NCBI GenBank assembly: GCA_964019135.1
Contig: OZ025253.1
Location: 8,933,059-8,997,058, forward strand
DNA: 64,000 nucleotides
Direction of reading: 5' to 3'
Source of the DNA: Arenicola marina
Taxonomy: Eukaryota; Annelida; Polychaeta; Arenicolidae
Positions 21,909 through 34,170 of this stretch are shown here, piece by piece (the stretch's first letter is position 1; every line of letters begins with the position of its first letter). The position numbers were made by a program, and so were the translations under genes. A model generated the notes under the pieces. It made no database searches. It saw only the letters and a program-made list of their open reading frames with translations, and was not told the origin of the DNA.

Positions 21909-23035
21909 ATTGAATTGAATTGAATTGAATTGAATCGGTTTATTGTTCACTTAAATCAGTTACAGTTGTTTGACAAGCTTATACAACATCAAAAGGCAGT
22001 CACATTCAACAAATTAACAGCAGCAGAAGCAAGGCTTATTAGCTGCAGAGCTCATACAAAATACTTCATATTATTCACATATCAGCTAGACTGTGTACAA
22101 ATCATGGAAGAAAAAGAACAAAACAAATAAATACAACAGAAATAGCTTATTGCATGGTAAGTCAGCTAGACTGGATACAAATCATAGAAAAAAAAACAAA
22201 AAAAACAAAAAAAAACAGAAAAGGCTTATTGCATGGTAAGTCAGCACTTCATGGATTTTGGGGATGGACAAATATCTTTGATCCGAGCTCTCGTTTATAC
22301 ACTTCTATTGAATCGGCGTTGAAATTTATTCTATTGCACCATTCGTTGTACACTATACTACCTCTATACTTCACAGTCTTCCGTAGATAATTCGTTCTGG
22401 CCTTAGGTGTGTGGTACAACTTGGATCCTCGAGTACCATAACCGTGTATTTGATAATTATTGATAAATAAAGAGGCAATCACCTTTGGTAGCTGACCTGT
22501 ATAGAGTTTGAACATAAATATCAACATGCAATATTCAGCCATATTCGACAAAGGTACAATATTCAGCTTTCGAAACAGCGGATCTGTATGAGCATTTCTT
22601 TCTACACCAGTAATAATTCTAACAGCTCTTTTTGCAGCACAACAAGTGGCCAAAGATAAGATTGACAAGCAGTTCCCCATAGTTCATGAGCATAAAGAAT
22701 GTATGGATGGATAAATGAGAAGTAGAGCGTACGGAGGGTTTCAGTTTTAAAATACTTCCGAGCTTTAGTAATTACGCCTAAGTCTCGTGCGATTTTTCCT
22801 TTTATATATGCTATGTGTTCCTTCCATGTTAGATTACTATCGATATACACCCCTAGGAATTTCGTTTTTGTGACTTTTGTAATACATTGACCCATTATCT
22901 CAACATTGGTGGAAGCTATAACTTTCTTACGGGTTGATGTAAATACCATGTACTTTTTTTTATTTACATTCAGTGTAAGTTTATTTAAACGTAACCAACG
23001 CACAATGAAATCTAATTCCCTATTTAAAAGGGTTG
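21909..23035 (-). mobile_element. 5'-truncated CR1/L2-like LINE, inserted in the 19-bp satellite
   Basis: On the minus strand the element starts inside the reverse transcriptase. It encodes WLRLNKLTLNVNKKKYMVF and FLGVYIDSNLTWKEH, which lie after the catalytic YADD block in CR1-type enzymes. ILYAHELWG and KRAVRIITG follow, then the RT C-terminal tail ending at 22,249. The finger-palm half with the catalytic aspartates is absent. The frame changes near 22,640, between the ELWG and KRAVRIITG segments, so it is not functional. A 340-bp 3' UTR follows, with poly-A-rich stretches and a partial internal duplication around CAGCTAGACTG. It ends in five ATTGA units (21,909-21,933), a known style of 3' terminus in this superfamily. 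Joining the flanks restores the satellite register, with at most about 3 bp of target duplication. Confidence 0.88.
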
Positions 23036-23375
23036 TGATACCCACAGACATATGACACCCACAGACATATGATACCCACAGACATATGACACACAGACAG
23101 ACACATAGCAGTGGTGGACAAACCGACACACAGAGACACGACACACAGACAGACACAAGACACATAGACAGACACACGACACACAGACAGATACAAGACA
23201 CACACATAGACAGACACACAACACACAGATAGACACACGACACAGACATATAAACGGACAAACGCATGACAGACTGACACACGACACAGACTGACACACG
23301 ACACAGACTGAAACACGACACAGACTGACACACAACACAGACTGACACACGACACGGACAGAAACGCGACACATG
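23036..23375. repeat. Continuation of the 19-bp satellite, diverged
   Basis: The satellite resumes with TGATACCCACAGACATATGA units and shifts into shorter GACACACGACACAGACTG-type units (about 18 and 17 bp) before fading near 23,375. The left side of the LINE ends with the same ATACCCACAGACATATG variant. This supports a single original array interrupted by the LINE. Confidence 0.9.
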
Positions 23376-25590
23376 ACCCAACATCTATAAATATGCAGCA
23401 CGACAGTCAGGAACAGAAGAACCAACATTGGAAAGACCCCCGATAGAGCATCTGGTGTGGACCAGCCACCATAGAGAGAAAGCTCCAGAGGCACGAGGTT
23501 ACCAACAGGGATAATCCGGTAATACTCTCACCATGGAAACGCCACCACGGAGAGACACGAAGGGGGTGGGGTCAATCTCACGTAAAGGCGCAATGCGCAA
23601 TGCATACTCTCCACGGAATATAGGACATACATACAGCAGCCGTTCCACTGCGAAAATCGGGTTATCCCAGTATAATATTTTCACACCCAGTGCATTTCTT
23701 TAGATGAGGCAAGTACTTGAGCTGAGCAAAAAATATAAAAGTAAAGACAAATCTGGCAGGAGAAGCAAAGCCGCGTGCATTTTCTGCCATTTAAACTTCA
23801 CGTAAAGTCTGTAGTGGAGGGGTTTATCCCAGACCATGGTGCCACAATGGGGCACGACCAAGTGGGGACCAGATGGACGTAACCCCTCTGATAACCCCCA
23901 TTCACGGTCTGTGCCGGCGCCATGGTGAACGCGTTCAACCGCGCGCTATTGTCATGGGAAATAACGGAATTTTGCATTTCACATTAAAAAACTTACGCTG
24001 AAATCCCGGCGTCGATTAAAGTGATTTAGCGAGTTTGTGTTTCTGCCCACTGCGATCTATGTGACGTGGGTTGGCCGGGCACGCAGAACCTTTCGGAGAC
24101 GGCTGTCTGAAACAACGGCCACCGAAAGTACGTTTTATCCACCGGGATATCTCGGACAGAAAGTTTTGTTCGAGAAAAAGTACTCTTCGCCATTATAAAG
24201 TCGAAAGATACGTCGCACGAGCGCTTCGAATGGCTTAAATGCGTTCTTTTAAACCATCGTTTTTAATTTTAGGGTTTGGGTTGTCTTGCTACTTCCGCTA
24301 TAGCTAAAATTGATTGATTGATTGATTGATCGTTATAGAAAACTGCCCGGTGTGCATCCATTCGTGTGGTTTGCTCTTTTTTTAGAACCAGTCTCTTAGT
24401 GCGATGGGATCATGTCCAAATAAAATCTGAGTTTATGGGAAATGTTAAATACAAATAAAAGTGTAGGGTTGTAAACTTCTTATCGGCTTAAACCATATAC
24501 GTTCCATTGCATATATTGATGGCACATCCACCATTCTGCACGTACACAGTCGTGGACACCCCGCATCATTTTCATAGTAAAAGCATTGAAGCTCATATTA
24601 AGCGCTATGAGAAGAGATAATAGCGTTCGTTGGGTGCAAAGTCGTTAATGATCGGTTTTAAATTCTACCGGCATTTATTTCATATAACACAATGGTTAGA
24701 TATATGATGTGCCTACGGAATATAACCTGTCATTGGTAATACTTTATGGTGATTACAAACATATAAATATATTATGGAGATGGGTTGACGTGCGAACAGA
24801 TATATTCAGGGTTAAGTCTCAATCCGCACACCTACAATGGTATGAAAGAAGCATTAACGGCCGGGTTGTCTTTTTAAGATTACTTAAGTTAGACAGCATG
24901 CAAACATCGTAGGTTTCGAAGGAACCATATCACCCACGCGTATAGAATCCCAAAATACTTGTTACTGAGATAATTTCAAATTACCCTGCCGCCAGGATGT
25001 CACTAAGATCAGGAATGTGAAGACACGAATGTGACATCGGTGAAGAGTGCTTTCATCTCGTATATTGCACGGCCATAAGGCGTTAAGAAAAAAAATCTAT
25101 GAACACACCAATAGGACCACACCATCTTGGAAGAAGGCAAGTATATATATATGGAATAATCACCCCTAATTGTGCCCTTATGTACGATATCCCGCCTGAG
25201 AAGTCGAGGCTCATCTCTCTTCAACGTCCAAGCCGTGTATCGTGCAAGAACCCCATGAACCATCATCTCTCTGAAGCCTATTCGTGCCTTCCCTTTAACA
25301 GCGATCGAATCACCACGCGAGGATGAACCGTGTACCATCAAACAGCGAACGCTCCTCTCCCTCCAGTATGTAGGGCCTACAGGAGAAGTCGCCCGAGGTT
25401 TCCGTGACATTTGATGGACAAAAAAACATTTCCGTCAATTTGCTGAAATACCAGTCTGGAGCCCAAGATGGGTGTTAAGTGATGGTAGTTGTTATATGGA
25501 GGGGCAGGCGCTAAGATCACAGGGAAGGGAGCGGGCAATATGTTTCCTCGAAAAGAAAAGTAAGCCGAAGTGAAGGCAGAAGGCGACAAA
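23376..25590. other. Unique DNA, no recognisable gene
   Basis: No exon or RNA gene is recognised. A short (ATTG)n run lies at about 24,310-24,330. The minus-strand frame of 133 codons at 25,009-25,410 has no domain I recognise. A basic stretch in it is not diagnostic. Confidence 0.5.
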
Positions 25591-25592
25591 TG

Positions 25593-25662
25593 GAGGGGGG
25601 GGGGGTGGGGGTTGCTGCAGCCCGGAGAGAGAGAGAGAGGGTGGGGGGGGGTAACTTGACTA
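25593..25662. repeat. G run and GA microsatellite
   Basis: A run of about 10 G at 25,596, a (GA)n block near 25,626-25,640 and another G run follow each other within 70 bases. This is low-complexity DNA of a type seen many times in the window. Confidence 0.8.
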
Positions 25663-25799
25663 GAGGGGTTAGCAGGCGCCAACAGAAATAGAAATGGATA
25701 GAAGACGCAGGGCAGGTGATGTCTGGCATCGAGGCGTAATGCATGGGAATTATGGGGATATTTCAGACACGTGTATGCATTACACACAAAAACACTTCT

Positions 25800-26650
25800 A
25801 ACCAGACCAGACCAGTGAGAAAAACAAAAGCAAAGGACGCGGAAATAACGCGAAGGGTCGCGCAGAAGGGACGATAAATGGTGAGGAATGGCGTGAACGG
25901 ACGGACAAAAACGGACCAGAAAAGATGAGAAATGAAGTGTACGGAGGAAAACGGGTCACTGAGGAAGCAAAGAAAAGAAGAGAAAGAGACAAGAAAGATG
26001 CAAAAGGACGAAGACGGGTAGGTAAGGACGCACAGGAATGATAAAGGTTAAGGATTAATGTGAATGGATCGCGAACGGACGAGCAAAGGTAAGAAGTGAC
26101 GCGAAAGGAACGAGAAATGTCGAGAAAGGGTACGACAGGCACGAATGGACGAGATTAAAAAATTACTCGAATTGACCCAGAATGACTTGAAGATGTAAAG
26201 ACCGACGCGAGATGGACGACAACGGGTAGGAATGACGCGAACGTACGATAAATGTCGAGAAAGGGTAAAGACTGACGCGAACGGACGAGAAAGGATAAGA
26301 AATGAAGCAAACGAAGGAGAAATGTCGAGAAAGGGTAAAGACTGACGCGAACGGACGAGAAAGGATAAGAAATGAAGCGAACGGGCGAGAAATGTCGAGA
26401 AAAGGCAAAGACTGACGCGAACAGACGAGAAAGGATAAGAAATGAAGCAAACGAACGAGAAATGTCGAGAAAGGGTAAAGACTGACGCGAACGGACGAGA
26501 AAGGATAAGAAATGAACGAACGGAAGAGTAATGTCGAGAAAGGGTAAAGACTGACGCGAACGGACGAGAAAGGATAAGAAATGAAGCGAACGGACGAGGC
26601 ATGGTCAGTGAGGAAGCGATCGGAGGAGAATGGATGCGAACGGACAAGGA
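25800..26650. repeat. 70-bp repeat array with diverged left shoulder
   Basis: AATGTCGAGA recurs at 26,251, 26,321, 26,391 and 26,461 exactly 70 bp apart, and again about 69 bp on. Each unit also contains GACTGACGCGAACGGACGAG and GGATAAGAAATGAA. From about 25,840 to 26,190 the same words occur in broken order, so the left part is an older, decayed version. Because 70 leaves remainder one on division by three, the minus strand is open in more than one frame, giving Ser/Phe/Arg-rich repeats that I reject as proteins. Confidence 0.9.
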
Positions 26651-28940
26651 GTGACGAAAGGTGACACCGTATAAAGTGCGAGACGGGACGGAGTGACGAT
26701 AGGAGACACCGTATGAAGTGCGAGACGGGACGGAGTGACGATAGGAGACACCGTATAAAGTGCGAGACGGGACGGAGTGACGCTAGGAGACACCGTATAA
26801 AGTGCGAGACGGGACGGAGTGACGATAGGACCGTATAAAGTGCGAAACGGGACGGAGTGACGCTAGGAGACACCGTATAAAGTGCGAGACGGGACGGAGT
26901 GACGATAGGACCGTATAAAGTGCGAGACGGGACGGAGTGACGCTAGGAGACACCGTATAAAGTGCGAGACGGGACGGAGTGACGATAGGACCGTATAAAG
27001 TGCGAAACGGGACGGAGTGACGCTAGGAGACACCGTATAAAGTGCGAGACGGGACGGAGTGACGATAGGACCGTATAAAGTGCGAAACGGGACGGAGTGA
27101 CGCTAGGAGACACCGTATAAAGTGCGAGACGGGACGGAGTGACGATAGGACCGTATAAAGTGCGAGACGGGACGGAGTGACGCTAGGAGACACCGTATAA
27201 AGTGCGAGACGGGACGGAGTGACGATAGGACCGTATAAAGTGCGAAACGGGACGGAGTGACGCTAGGAGACACCGTATAAAGTGCGAGACGGGACGGAGT
27301 GACGATAGGAGACACCGTATAAAGTGCGAGACGGGACGGAGTGACGATAGGAGACACCGTATAAAGTGCGAGACGGGACGGAGTGACGATAGGAGACACC
27401 GTATAAAGTGCGAGACGGGACGGAGTGACGATAGGACCGTATAAAGTGCGAGACGGGACGGAGTGACGCTAGGAGACACCGTATCAAGTGCGAGACGGGA
27501 CGGAGTGACGATAGGAGACACCGCATTAAGTGCGAGACGGGACGGAGTGACGATAGGAGACACCGTATAAAGTGCGAGACGAGACGGAGTGACGATAGGA
27601 CCGTATAAAGTGCGAGACGGGACGGAGTGACGATAGGAGACACCGCATTAAGTGCGAGACGGGACGGAGTGACGATAGGACCGTATAAAGTGCGAGACGG
27701 GACGGAGTGACGATAGGAGACACCGTATAAAGTACGAGACGGGACGGAGTGACGATAGGAGACACCGTATAAAGTGCGAGACGGGACGGAGTGACGATAG
27801 GAGACACCGTATAAAGTGCGAGACGGGACGGAGTGACGATAGGAGACACCGTATAAAGAGCGAGACGGGGCGGAGTGACGATAGGACCGTATAAAGTGCG
27901 AGACGGGACGGAGTGACGATAGGACCGTATAAAGTGCGAGACGGGACGGAGTGACGCTAGGAGACACCGTATAAAGTGCGCGACGGGACGGAGTGACGAT
28001 AGGACCGTATAAAGTGCGAGACGGGACGGAGTGACGATAGGACCGTATAAAGTGCGAGACGGGACGGAGTGACGATAGGAGACACCGTATAAAGTGCGAG
28101 ACGGGACGGAGTGACGATAGGAGACACCGTATAAAGTGCCAGACGGGACGGAGTGACGATAGGAGACACCGTATAAAGTGCGAGACGGGACGGAGTGACG
28201 ATAGGAGACACTGTATAAAGTGCGAGACGGGACGGAGTGAAGATAGGACCGTATAAAGTGCGAGACGGGACGGAGTGACGATAGGAGACACCGTATAAAG
28301 AGCGAGACGGGACGGAGTGACGATAGGACCGTATAAAGTGCGAGGCGGGACGGAGTGACGATAGGAAACACCGCATTAAGTGCGAGACGGGACGGAGTGA
28401 CGATAGGAAACACCGTATAAAGTGCGAGACGGGACGGAGTGACGATAGGAGACACCGTATAAAGTGCGAGACGGGACGGAGTGACGATAGGAGACACCGT
28501 ATAAAGTGCGAGACGGGACGGAATGACGATAGGAGACACCGTATAAAGTGCGAGACGGGACGGAGTGACGATAGGAGACACCGTATAAAGTGCGAGACGG
28601 GACGGAGTGACGATAGGAAATACCACATTAAGTGCGAGACGGGACGGAGTGACGATAGGACCGTATAAAGTGCGAGACGGGACGGAGTGACGATAGGAGA
28701 CACCGTATAATGTGCGAGACGGGACGGAGTAACGATAGGAGACACCGTATAAAGTGCGAGATGGGACGGAGTGACGATAGGAGACACCGCATTAAGTGCG
28801 AGACGGGACGGAGTGACGATAGGAGACACCGTATAAAGTGCGAGACGGGACGGAGTGACGATAGGAGACACCGCATTAAGTGCGAGACGGGACGGAGTGA
28901 CGATAGAAAACACCGCAATAAGTGCGAGACGGGACGGAGC
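26651..28940. repeat. 42/38-bp satellite, about 56 copies, each with a TATA-like box
   Basis: The 42-bp unit contains CCGTATAAAGTGCGAGACGG and GAGTGACGATAGGAGACA. A 38-bp form lacks GACA. Between about 26,790 and 27,300 the two forms alternate, making an 80-bp dimer; further right they are irregular. A minority subfamily has CCGCATTAAG in place of CCGTATAAAG. The unit is CpG-dense and the CpGs are largely intact across copies, implying youth or lack of methylation. Minus-strand frames of up to 366 codons are repeat artefacts. Confidence 0.97.
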
Positions 28941-29750
28941 AAGACGCATACATGCTTCATATGGAGAGTGCCAGGCCACCAGCTACTCGCAACAGCCCAA
29001 CGGGTGGCGTCCAGCCGCACGAAGGCATGTTTTTAGGGCGCCGATCAGTCACATGACCCTTTACCACAGCGGCGGCGGCGGCCCAGCTATGGGCGGTGTG
29101 TCACATCTGGGAGAGCGGTCTCCATCCTCTACGTTGTACGGGCATAATGCATCACGCTGGATAAAGCTCCAGTAAACACCAATACGACAGGAATATATCA
29201 TCTTGTTGAATAAGCTCCACTCACGGTCCCATCTATATACGAGGTATATGACCTCACAGGTTAAATTACCCTTCGTGTAATTGCTTGTGCAAGATCAAGA
29301 TCAATTCTATGTCTTTCTTCGCAAAGAGGTTGGGGTTATTCCCGGTCACATGGCTCCTCTCTGCCTTAAATCTTACCATTGACGCGATATGATCTTAGAG
29401 TTAAAAGTGTACCACTTTATAAATCAGGCAAACAATGTACACATAATGACACACTTTCTGATCATTTGGAGGATTCCACCAAGTGCAGTCGACATCTAAA
29501 AATGTATCGTCTGAACGTTCCATAGAAAACGACGATATATGTATGAAAAAGGACGAGTTGCGGAGAGGACACCAGCGCACGTATACTGCCCAAGCCACAG
29601 CGTCAGGGGAGAGCAAAACATCCTGCAATATAGAGATACAGTGGGAGAGGAAGAGAGCGGTTAAAGTGGGTGGCTGCTGAACGCTCAGACCACTCTAGGG
29701 GTCTGAGAGGGCTGATGGGGAGTTCTTTTTAAAAGAGGTTGGCCACGGTT
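28941..29750. other. Unique DNA, no recognisable gene
   Basis: A short (CGG)n run lies near 29,070. Nothing else is recognisable. The 129-codon + frame from 29,785 and its neighbours belong to the G-rich domain that follows. Confidence 0.5.
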
Positions 29751-31480
29751 GGGGGTTTCGGGTCGGGCCGGCGGGTGAGCGGTTGTGTGTGTGTTGGGGG
29801 AGGGGGGGTTGGTTGGGGGAGCTTATGCGGGTAAGACCCCGTCCTTACCCCCCGCGTTACCCTCGCCCCCCCCCCCCCGATGTGGCAGTCTTGACTCAGC
29901 TGATGCCATACTCGGCGTGGACACGCAATTCCTTCTTCTGACAGTCAATCCATCAGTGGCGGGGCGGGATGGGGTGGGGCGGTCACCAGCGGGGCGGGAT
30001 GGGGGTGGGGCGGTCACCAGCGGGGCGGGATGGGGGTGGGGCGGTCACCAGCGGGGCGGGATGGGGGATAGGGAGGGGGGGGGCGGTCACCAGCGGGGCG
30101 GGATGAGGGTGGGGCGGTCACCAGCTGGGCAGGATGTGTGTGCGTGTGGGGGGGGAGGATGCGGCGATCACTAGAGGGACAGTATGGGTGGGGGTGGACG
30201 GGGGTGCGGCGGCCACCAGCTGGACAGGGTGGATGGGTGTGTGTAGGGAGTTGGTGGAACAGCGGAACAAGATGGAGGTTGTGTGGAGTTTGGGCAGCTT
30301 TTGACGCTAAGGGCGGGGTGTGTGGGCGGGGGGGTGAGGGTGGGGGCGCAGGTTATGGGCCATGGAGATGGCGCTGGGGGTAGGACGGGTTGTGCGGGGG
30401 TATGGGCCGATGGACAGTGGTTGGGTGTGGTGGTAGCACGGGTACGGCTGGTATTGGTATGTATGTGGGAGTGGGGGGGGGGAGAGGGGCGAGAAATCGA
30501 GCAGACCATAAAATAACTACCCGAGGCCCCGGTAGACGGTGTGCGGGATGGGAAGGGGTGGAGTGTAAGTCCGGGGAGGAAGGGGTCTACCAAAGGTCGA
30601 CAGTGGACCGCTGAGGTGTTGTAGGGGTAAAATGGAGGGGTTTCCACCGTTCGGGAGGGCTGGGAGTGATATACGAGGGGAACCCCGACTCTGTCATCAA
30701 CACGTAATACAGGCGTGAAACTCAAAGTTTGAACCCACGTTATCTTCAAGTTTCTTTTTTGCTCAACTTTCATCATACAATAACAAAATGCCTACATCTT
30801 TCACATTCTGCATCTGGTGATCATTTGAACCCCCCCCCCCTCCCTCCCCTCTACTGGGAGAGTGGTGGGATATTTGCCCGATCCTGCTTACACAGAGACA
30901 TAACCTCCCCCCACAGCCAGCTCACTCTGTGAGTACCATGGTCATGTCATCTTCTAGGGGCAAGGGGGCTCGACCAGCAAGGTGTATGCACTCGGGAGGG
31001 GTGGGACGGGGGTGGTGGGAGATGGCGAGGGTGGCATGGGAGCTCGGCGCAGCGGGGGACAGGGTAGGGGTGGGGATAGCAAGTTAGCGGCAGTGAGGGT
31101 GGTAAGAGTGACAGTAGCGGCAGTGGGGTTAGAACGATGGCTGTGGGGGTAGGATTGTTGCTAAGAGGGTACGGCCATCGGGACGGGGCCGGGAGTGGGG
31201 TATGTGACGGTTGTGGAGGGGGCAAGGGTATGGTCCATGGGGGAGTGGTGGGTGAACGAGAGTACGATAGAGGGTGGAAGGGCAAGGGTGGGGGGTGAAT
31301 GAGGCCGGGTGATGAGGGTTGGACGACGGTGGGAGGAGGTGGCGAAGGGGTGGAGGGGGACAGGCTATATATGGTGCGTGGGGATAGGACGACGGTATAG
31401 TGGGTAGGGCGATGGTATAGTGGGTAGGGCTAAGGGGTGGATGCATGGGGTGAGGGCGGTGGTCGTGGGGTGAGTTGCTA
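29751..31480. repeat. G-rich domain on the + strand, with a ~31-bp minisatellite
   Basis: The + strand is strongly G-rich for about 1.7 kb, with a break at about 30,690-30,900. At 29,957-30,135 a unit of about 31 bp containing GGTCACCAGCGGGGCGGGAT repeats about six times. From 30,960 to 31,480 the DNA is built from GGGTAGGG-, GGTATAGTGG- and GTGGGG-type words. Long frames on either strand are Gly/Arg- or Pro-rich artefacts. Confidence 0.7.
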
Positions 31481-32150
31481 ACCTTAACCCTCACCACCCC
31501 ACCCCAACACCCCCGTGGCTATTGCCTACCATTACGATCCAAGTCAATCCCAAAGTTCTAACTGCCTCATCACCCTTCCCATACCCCCTTCCCCCAAGTA
31601 CCCACCTATCAACCCACTCTACCCCGCTACCCCGCGCCCCACCCCGACCGCCCCTGGGGGCCCACTTTATGCATGGGCTCCCGTAATAAACGCCAGTCTT
31701 GGACTCCTCTCTGCCACTTTCCCTCCCCCTTCCCGCTCCTCCATCCGCTCCGCCACCCACTCACACCACAGGCCCCTCCCACCTCTTTAACGGCCCCACC
31801 CGTAATCTGCCGGGCGACGGGGGTCCAACTTGACCCCAATCTTAAATTAGCTCCGAGCTTATTCGCCGTCTTCCCACATAATCTGGCTTATTTTTCAGCC
31901 ATCATTCACTCACTTCTTGAGATGGATTCACAGCCGACGCTCACCTAGCAACCCCCCTCCCTACCATTCCTACCCCCACCTCCAAACTCCAGCCAAGGGC
32001 ATCCCCCCGCCCCCTATCCTCCCCCGCTCGACTCATTCCCGGGCAACCACACTCCCATTAAAAATGTCCCTCCCCACCCCCACCCCCACGCCAACTCAAA
32101 ACTCACCCACACCGTTAGCTCCGAAGGACGGCCGAGCAGGGTGAGAGAGG
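31481..32150. repeat. C-rich domain on the + strand
   Basis: Immediately after the G-rich domain the + strand becomes C-rich, with CCCCACC, CCCTCC and ACCCCC words but no fixed period. Frames across it are Pro/Ser/Thr-rich artefacts. The switch occurs at about 31,480 within roughly 15 bases. Confidence 0.65.
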
Positions 32151-32259
32151 GATTGAGGGTTTGAGGGTTCAGTTGTAATGAGATATTATGGTATTTTGAG
32201 GTGGGCCATTTATACCCTAACTCGTAACCGTGTTTTTTACGTCTCCGCCATCTCCCAGC

Positions 32260-34170
32260 ATAACCTGTTCCACTCTCACTCTAGTTACTCTTCCACTCCC
32301 AGTCCACAGCCATACCCGTCACCCTTTGCTCCTGTCACCCTCACGTTACTCTCACCACTTTCACCTTACCCATCACCCTTGGTCATTGTTCACTCACGAC
32401 TCTCACCATACCCATCACCCTCTTCTTCTTGTAGCCTTCATTTCTACCCTTCCGCCACCCTTGGCCCTTGTTACTTTTCAGTCCCACCATACCAATCACC
32501 CTTTGGTCCTTTCACTCACCACTCTCACCCTGTCCCTCATCCTTTGCTCCTTTCACCCACCACTCTCACCTTGTCCCTGATCGTTTGCTTTTTTCACCCA
32601 TCACTCTCACCCTGACCCTCATCCTTTGCTCCTTTCACCCACCACTCTCACCTTGTCCATCATCCTTTGCTCCTTTCACCCACCACTTTCACCTTGTCCA
32701 TCATCCTTTGCTCCTTTCACCCACCACTCTCACCCTTTCCCTCATCCTTTGCCCCTTTCACCCACCACTCGCACCCTGCCCCTTATCCTTTACCCCTTTC
32801 ACCCACCACTCTCACCCTGTCCCACGTCCTTTGCTCCTTTCACCCATCACTCTCACCCCGTCCCTTATCCTTTGCTCCTTTCACCCACCACTCTCATCCT
32901 GTCCCTTATCCTTTGCTCCTTTCACCCACCACTCTCACCCTGTCCCTCATCCTTTGCCCCTTTCACCCACCACTCGCACCCTGTCCCTCATCCTTTGCTC
33001 CTTTCACCCCCAACTCAACCTGTCCCTCATCCTTTGCCCCTTTCACCCACCACTCGCAACCTGTCTCTCATCCTTTGCTTCTTTCACCCACCAATGTCAC
33101 CCTGTCCCTGATTCTTGGCTCCCTTCACCCATCACTCTTACATTGGCCCTCATCCTTTGTTCCTTTCACCCACCACAGTCACCCTGTCCCTCGTCCTTTG
33201 CTCCTTTCACCCATCACTCTCACCCTGTCCCTCATCCTTTGCTCCTTTCACCCTGTTCCTCAGCCTTTGCTCCTTTCACCCACCACTCTCACCCTGTCCC
33301 TCGTCCTTTGCTCCTTTCACCCACCACTCTGGCCCTGTCCCTCTTCCGTTGCTGCTTTCACCCACCACTCACCCTGTCCCTCATCCTTTGCTCCTTTCAC
33401 CCACCACTCACCCTGTCCCTCATCCTTTGCTCCTTTCACCCACCATTCTCACCCTGTCCCTCATCCTTTGCTCCTTTCACCCAAAACTCAACCTGTCCCT
33501 CATCCTTTGCCCCTTTCAACCAACACTCGCACCCTGTCTCTGATCCTTGGCTCCTTTCACCCCCACTGTCACCCTGTCCCTGATTCTTGGCTCCCTTCAC
33601 CCATCACTCTTACATTGGCCCTCATCCTTTGTTCCTTTCACCCACCACACTCACCCTGTCCCTCGTCCTTTGCTCCTTTCACCCATCACTCTCACCCTGT
33701 CCCTCATCCTTTGCTCCTTTCACCCTGTTCCTCAGCCTTTGCTCCTTTCACCCACCACTCTCACCCTGTCCCTCATCCTTTGCTCCTTTCACCCACCCCT
33801 CTCGCCCTGTCCCTCATCCTTTGCTGCTTTCACCCACCACTCGCCCTGTCCCTCATCCTTTGCTCCTTTCACCCACCACTCACCCTGTCCCTCACCTTTT
33901 GCTCCTTTCACCCACCATTCTCACCCTGTCCCTCATCCTTTGCTCCTTTCACCCACCACTCTTACCCTGTCCCTCATCCTTTGCTCCTTTCACCCACCAC
34001 TCACCCTGCCCTACATCCTTTGCTCCTTTCACCCACTACTCTCACCCTGTCCCTCAACCTTTGCTCCTTTAACCCACCACTCTCCCACTGTCCCTCATCC
34101 TTTTCTGCTTTCACCCACCACTCTCACTCTGCCCCTGATCATTTGCTCCTTTCACCCACCACTCTCACCC
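32260..34170. repeat. Left, diverged part of the 41-bp satellite
   Basis: From about 32,500 the array consists of 41-bp units containing CTCATCCTTTGCTCCTTTCA and CACCACTCTCACCCTGTCC. Between 32,260 and 32,500 the units are strongly decayed (TTACTCTCACC, CCATACCCATCACC), giving a gradual edge. A rare marker variant (TGATTCTTGGCTCCCTTCA with TACATTGG) occurs near 33,111 and 33,583. The spacing of variants here does not follow the 2,370-bp order seen further right, so this segment was not part of that amplification. Confidence 0.95.

Noticed and set aside
20848-21950. Cys/Val/Met-rich 330-349-codon frames on the minus strand
   Set aside because: They are three-frame readings of the 19-bp satellite and give the same residues in rotated order.
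25009-25410. 133-codon minus-strand frame as a gene
   Set aside because: No domain, no start context of note and no splice structure. The length is within what is expected by chance for a 64-kb window.
26163-28979. Ser/Arg/Leu/Val-rich minus-strand frames of 200-366 codons
   Set aside because: They are translations of the 70-bp and 42/38-bp satellites and are open in several frames at once.
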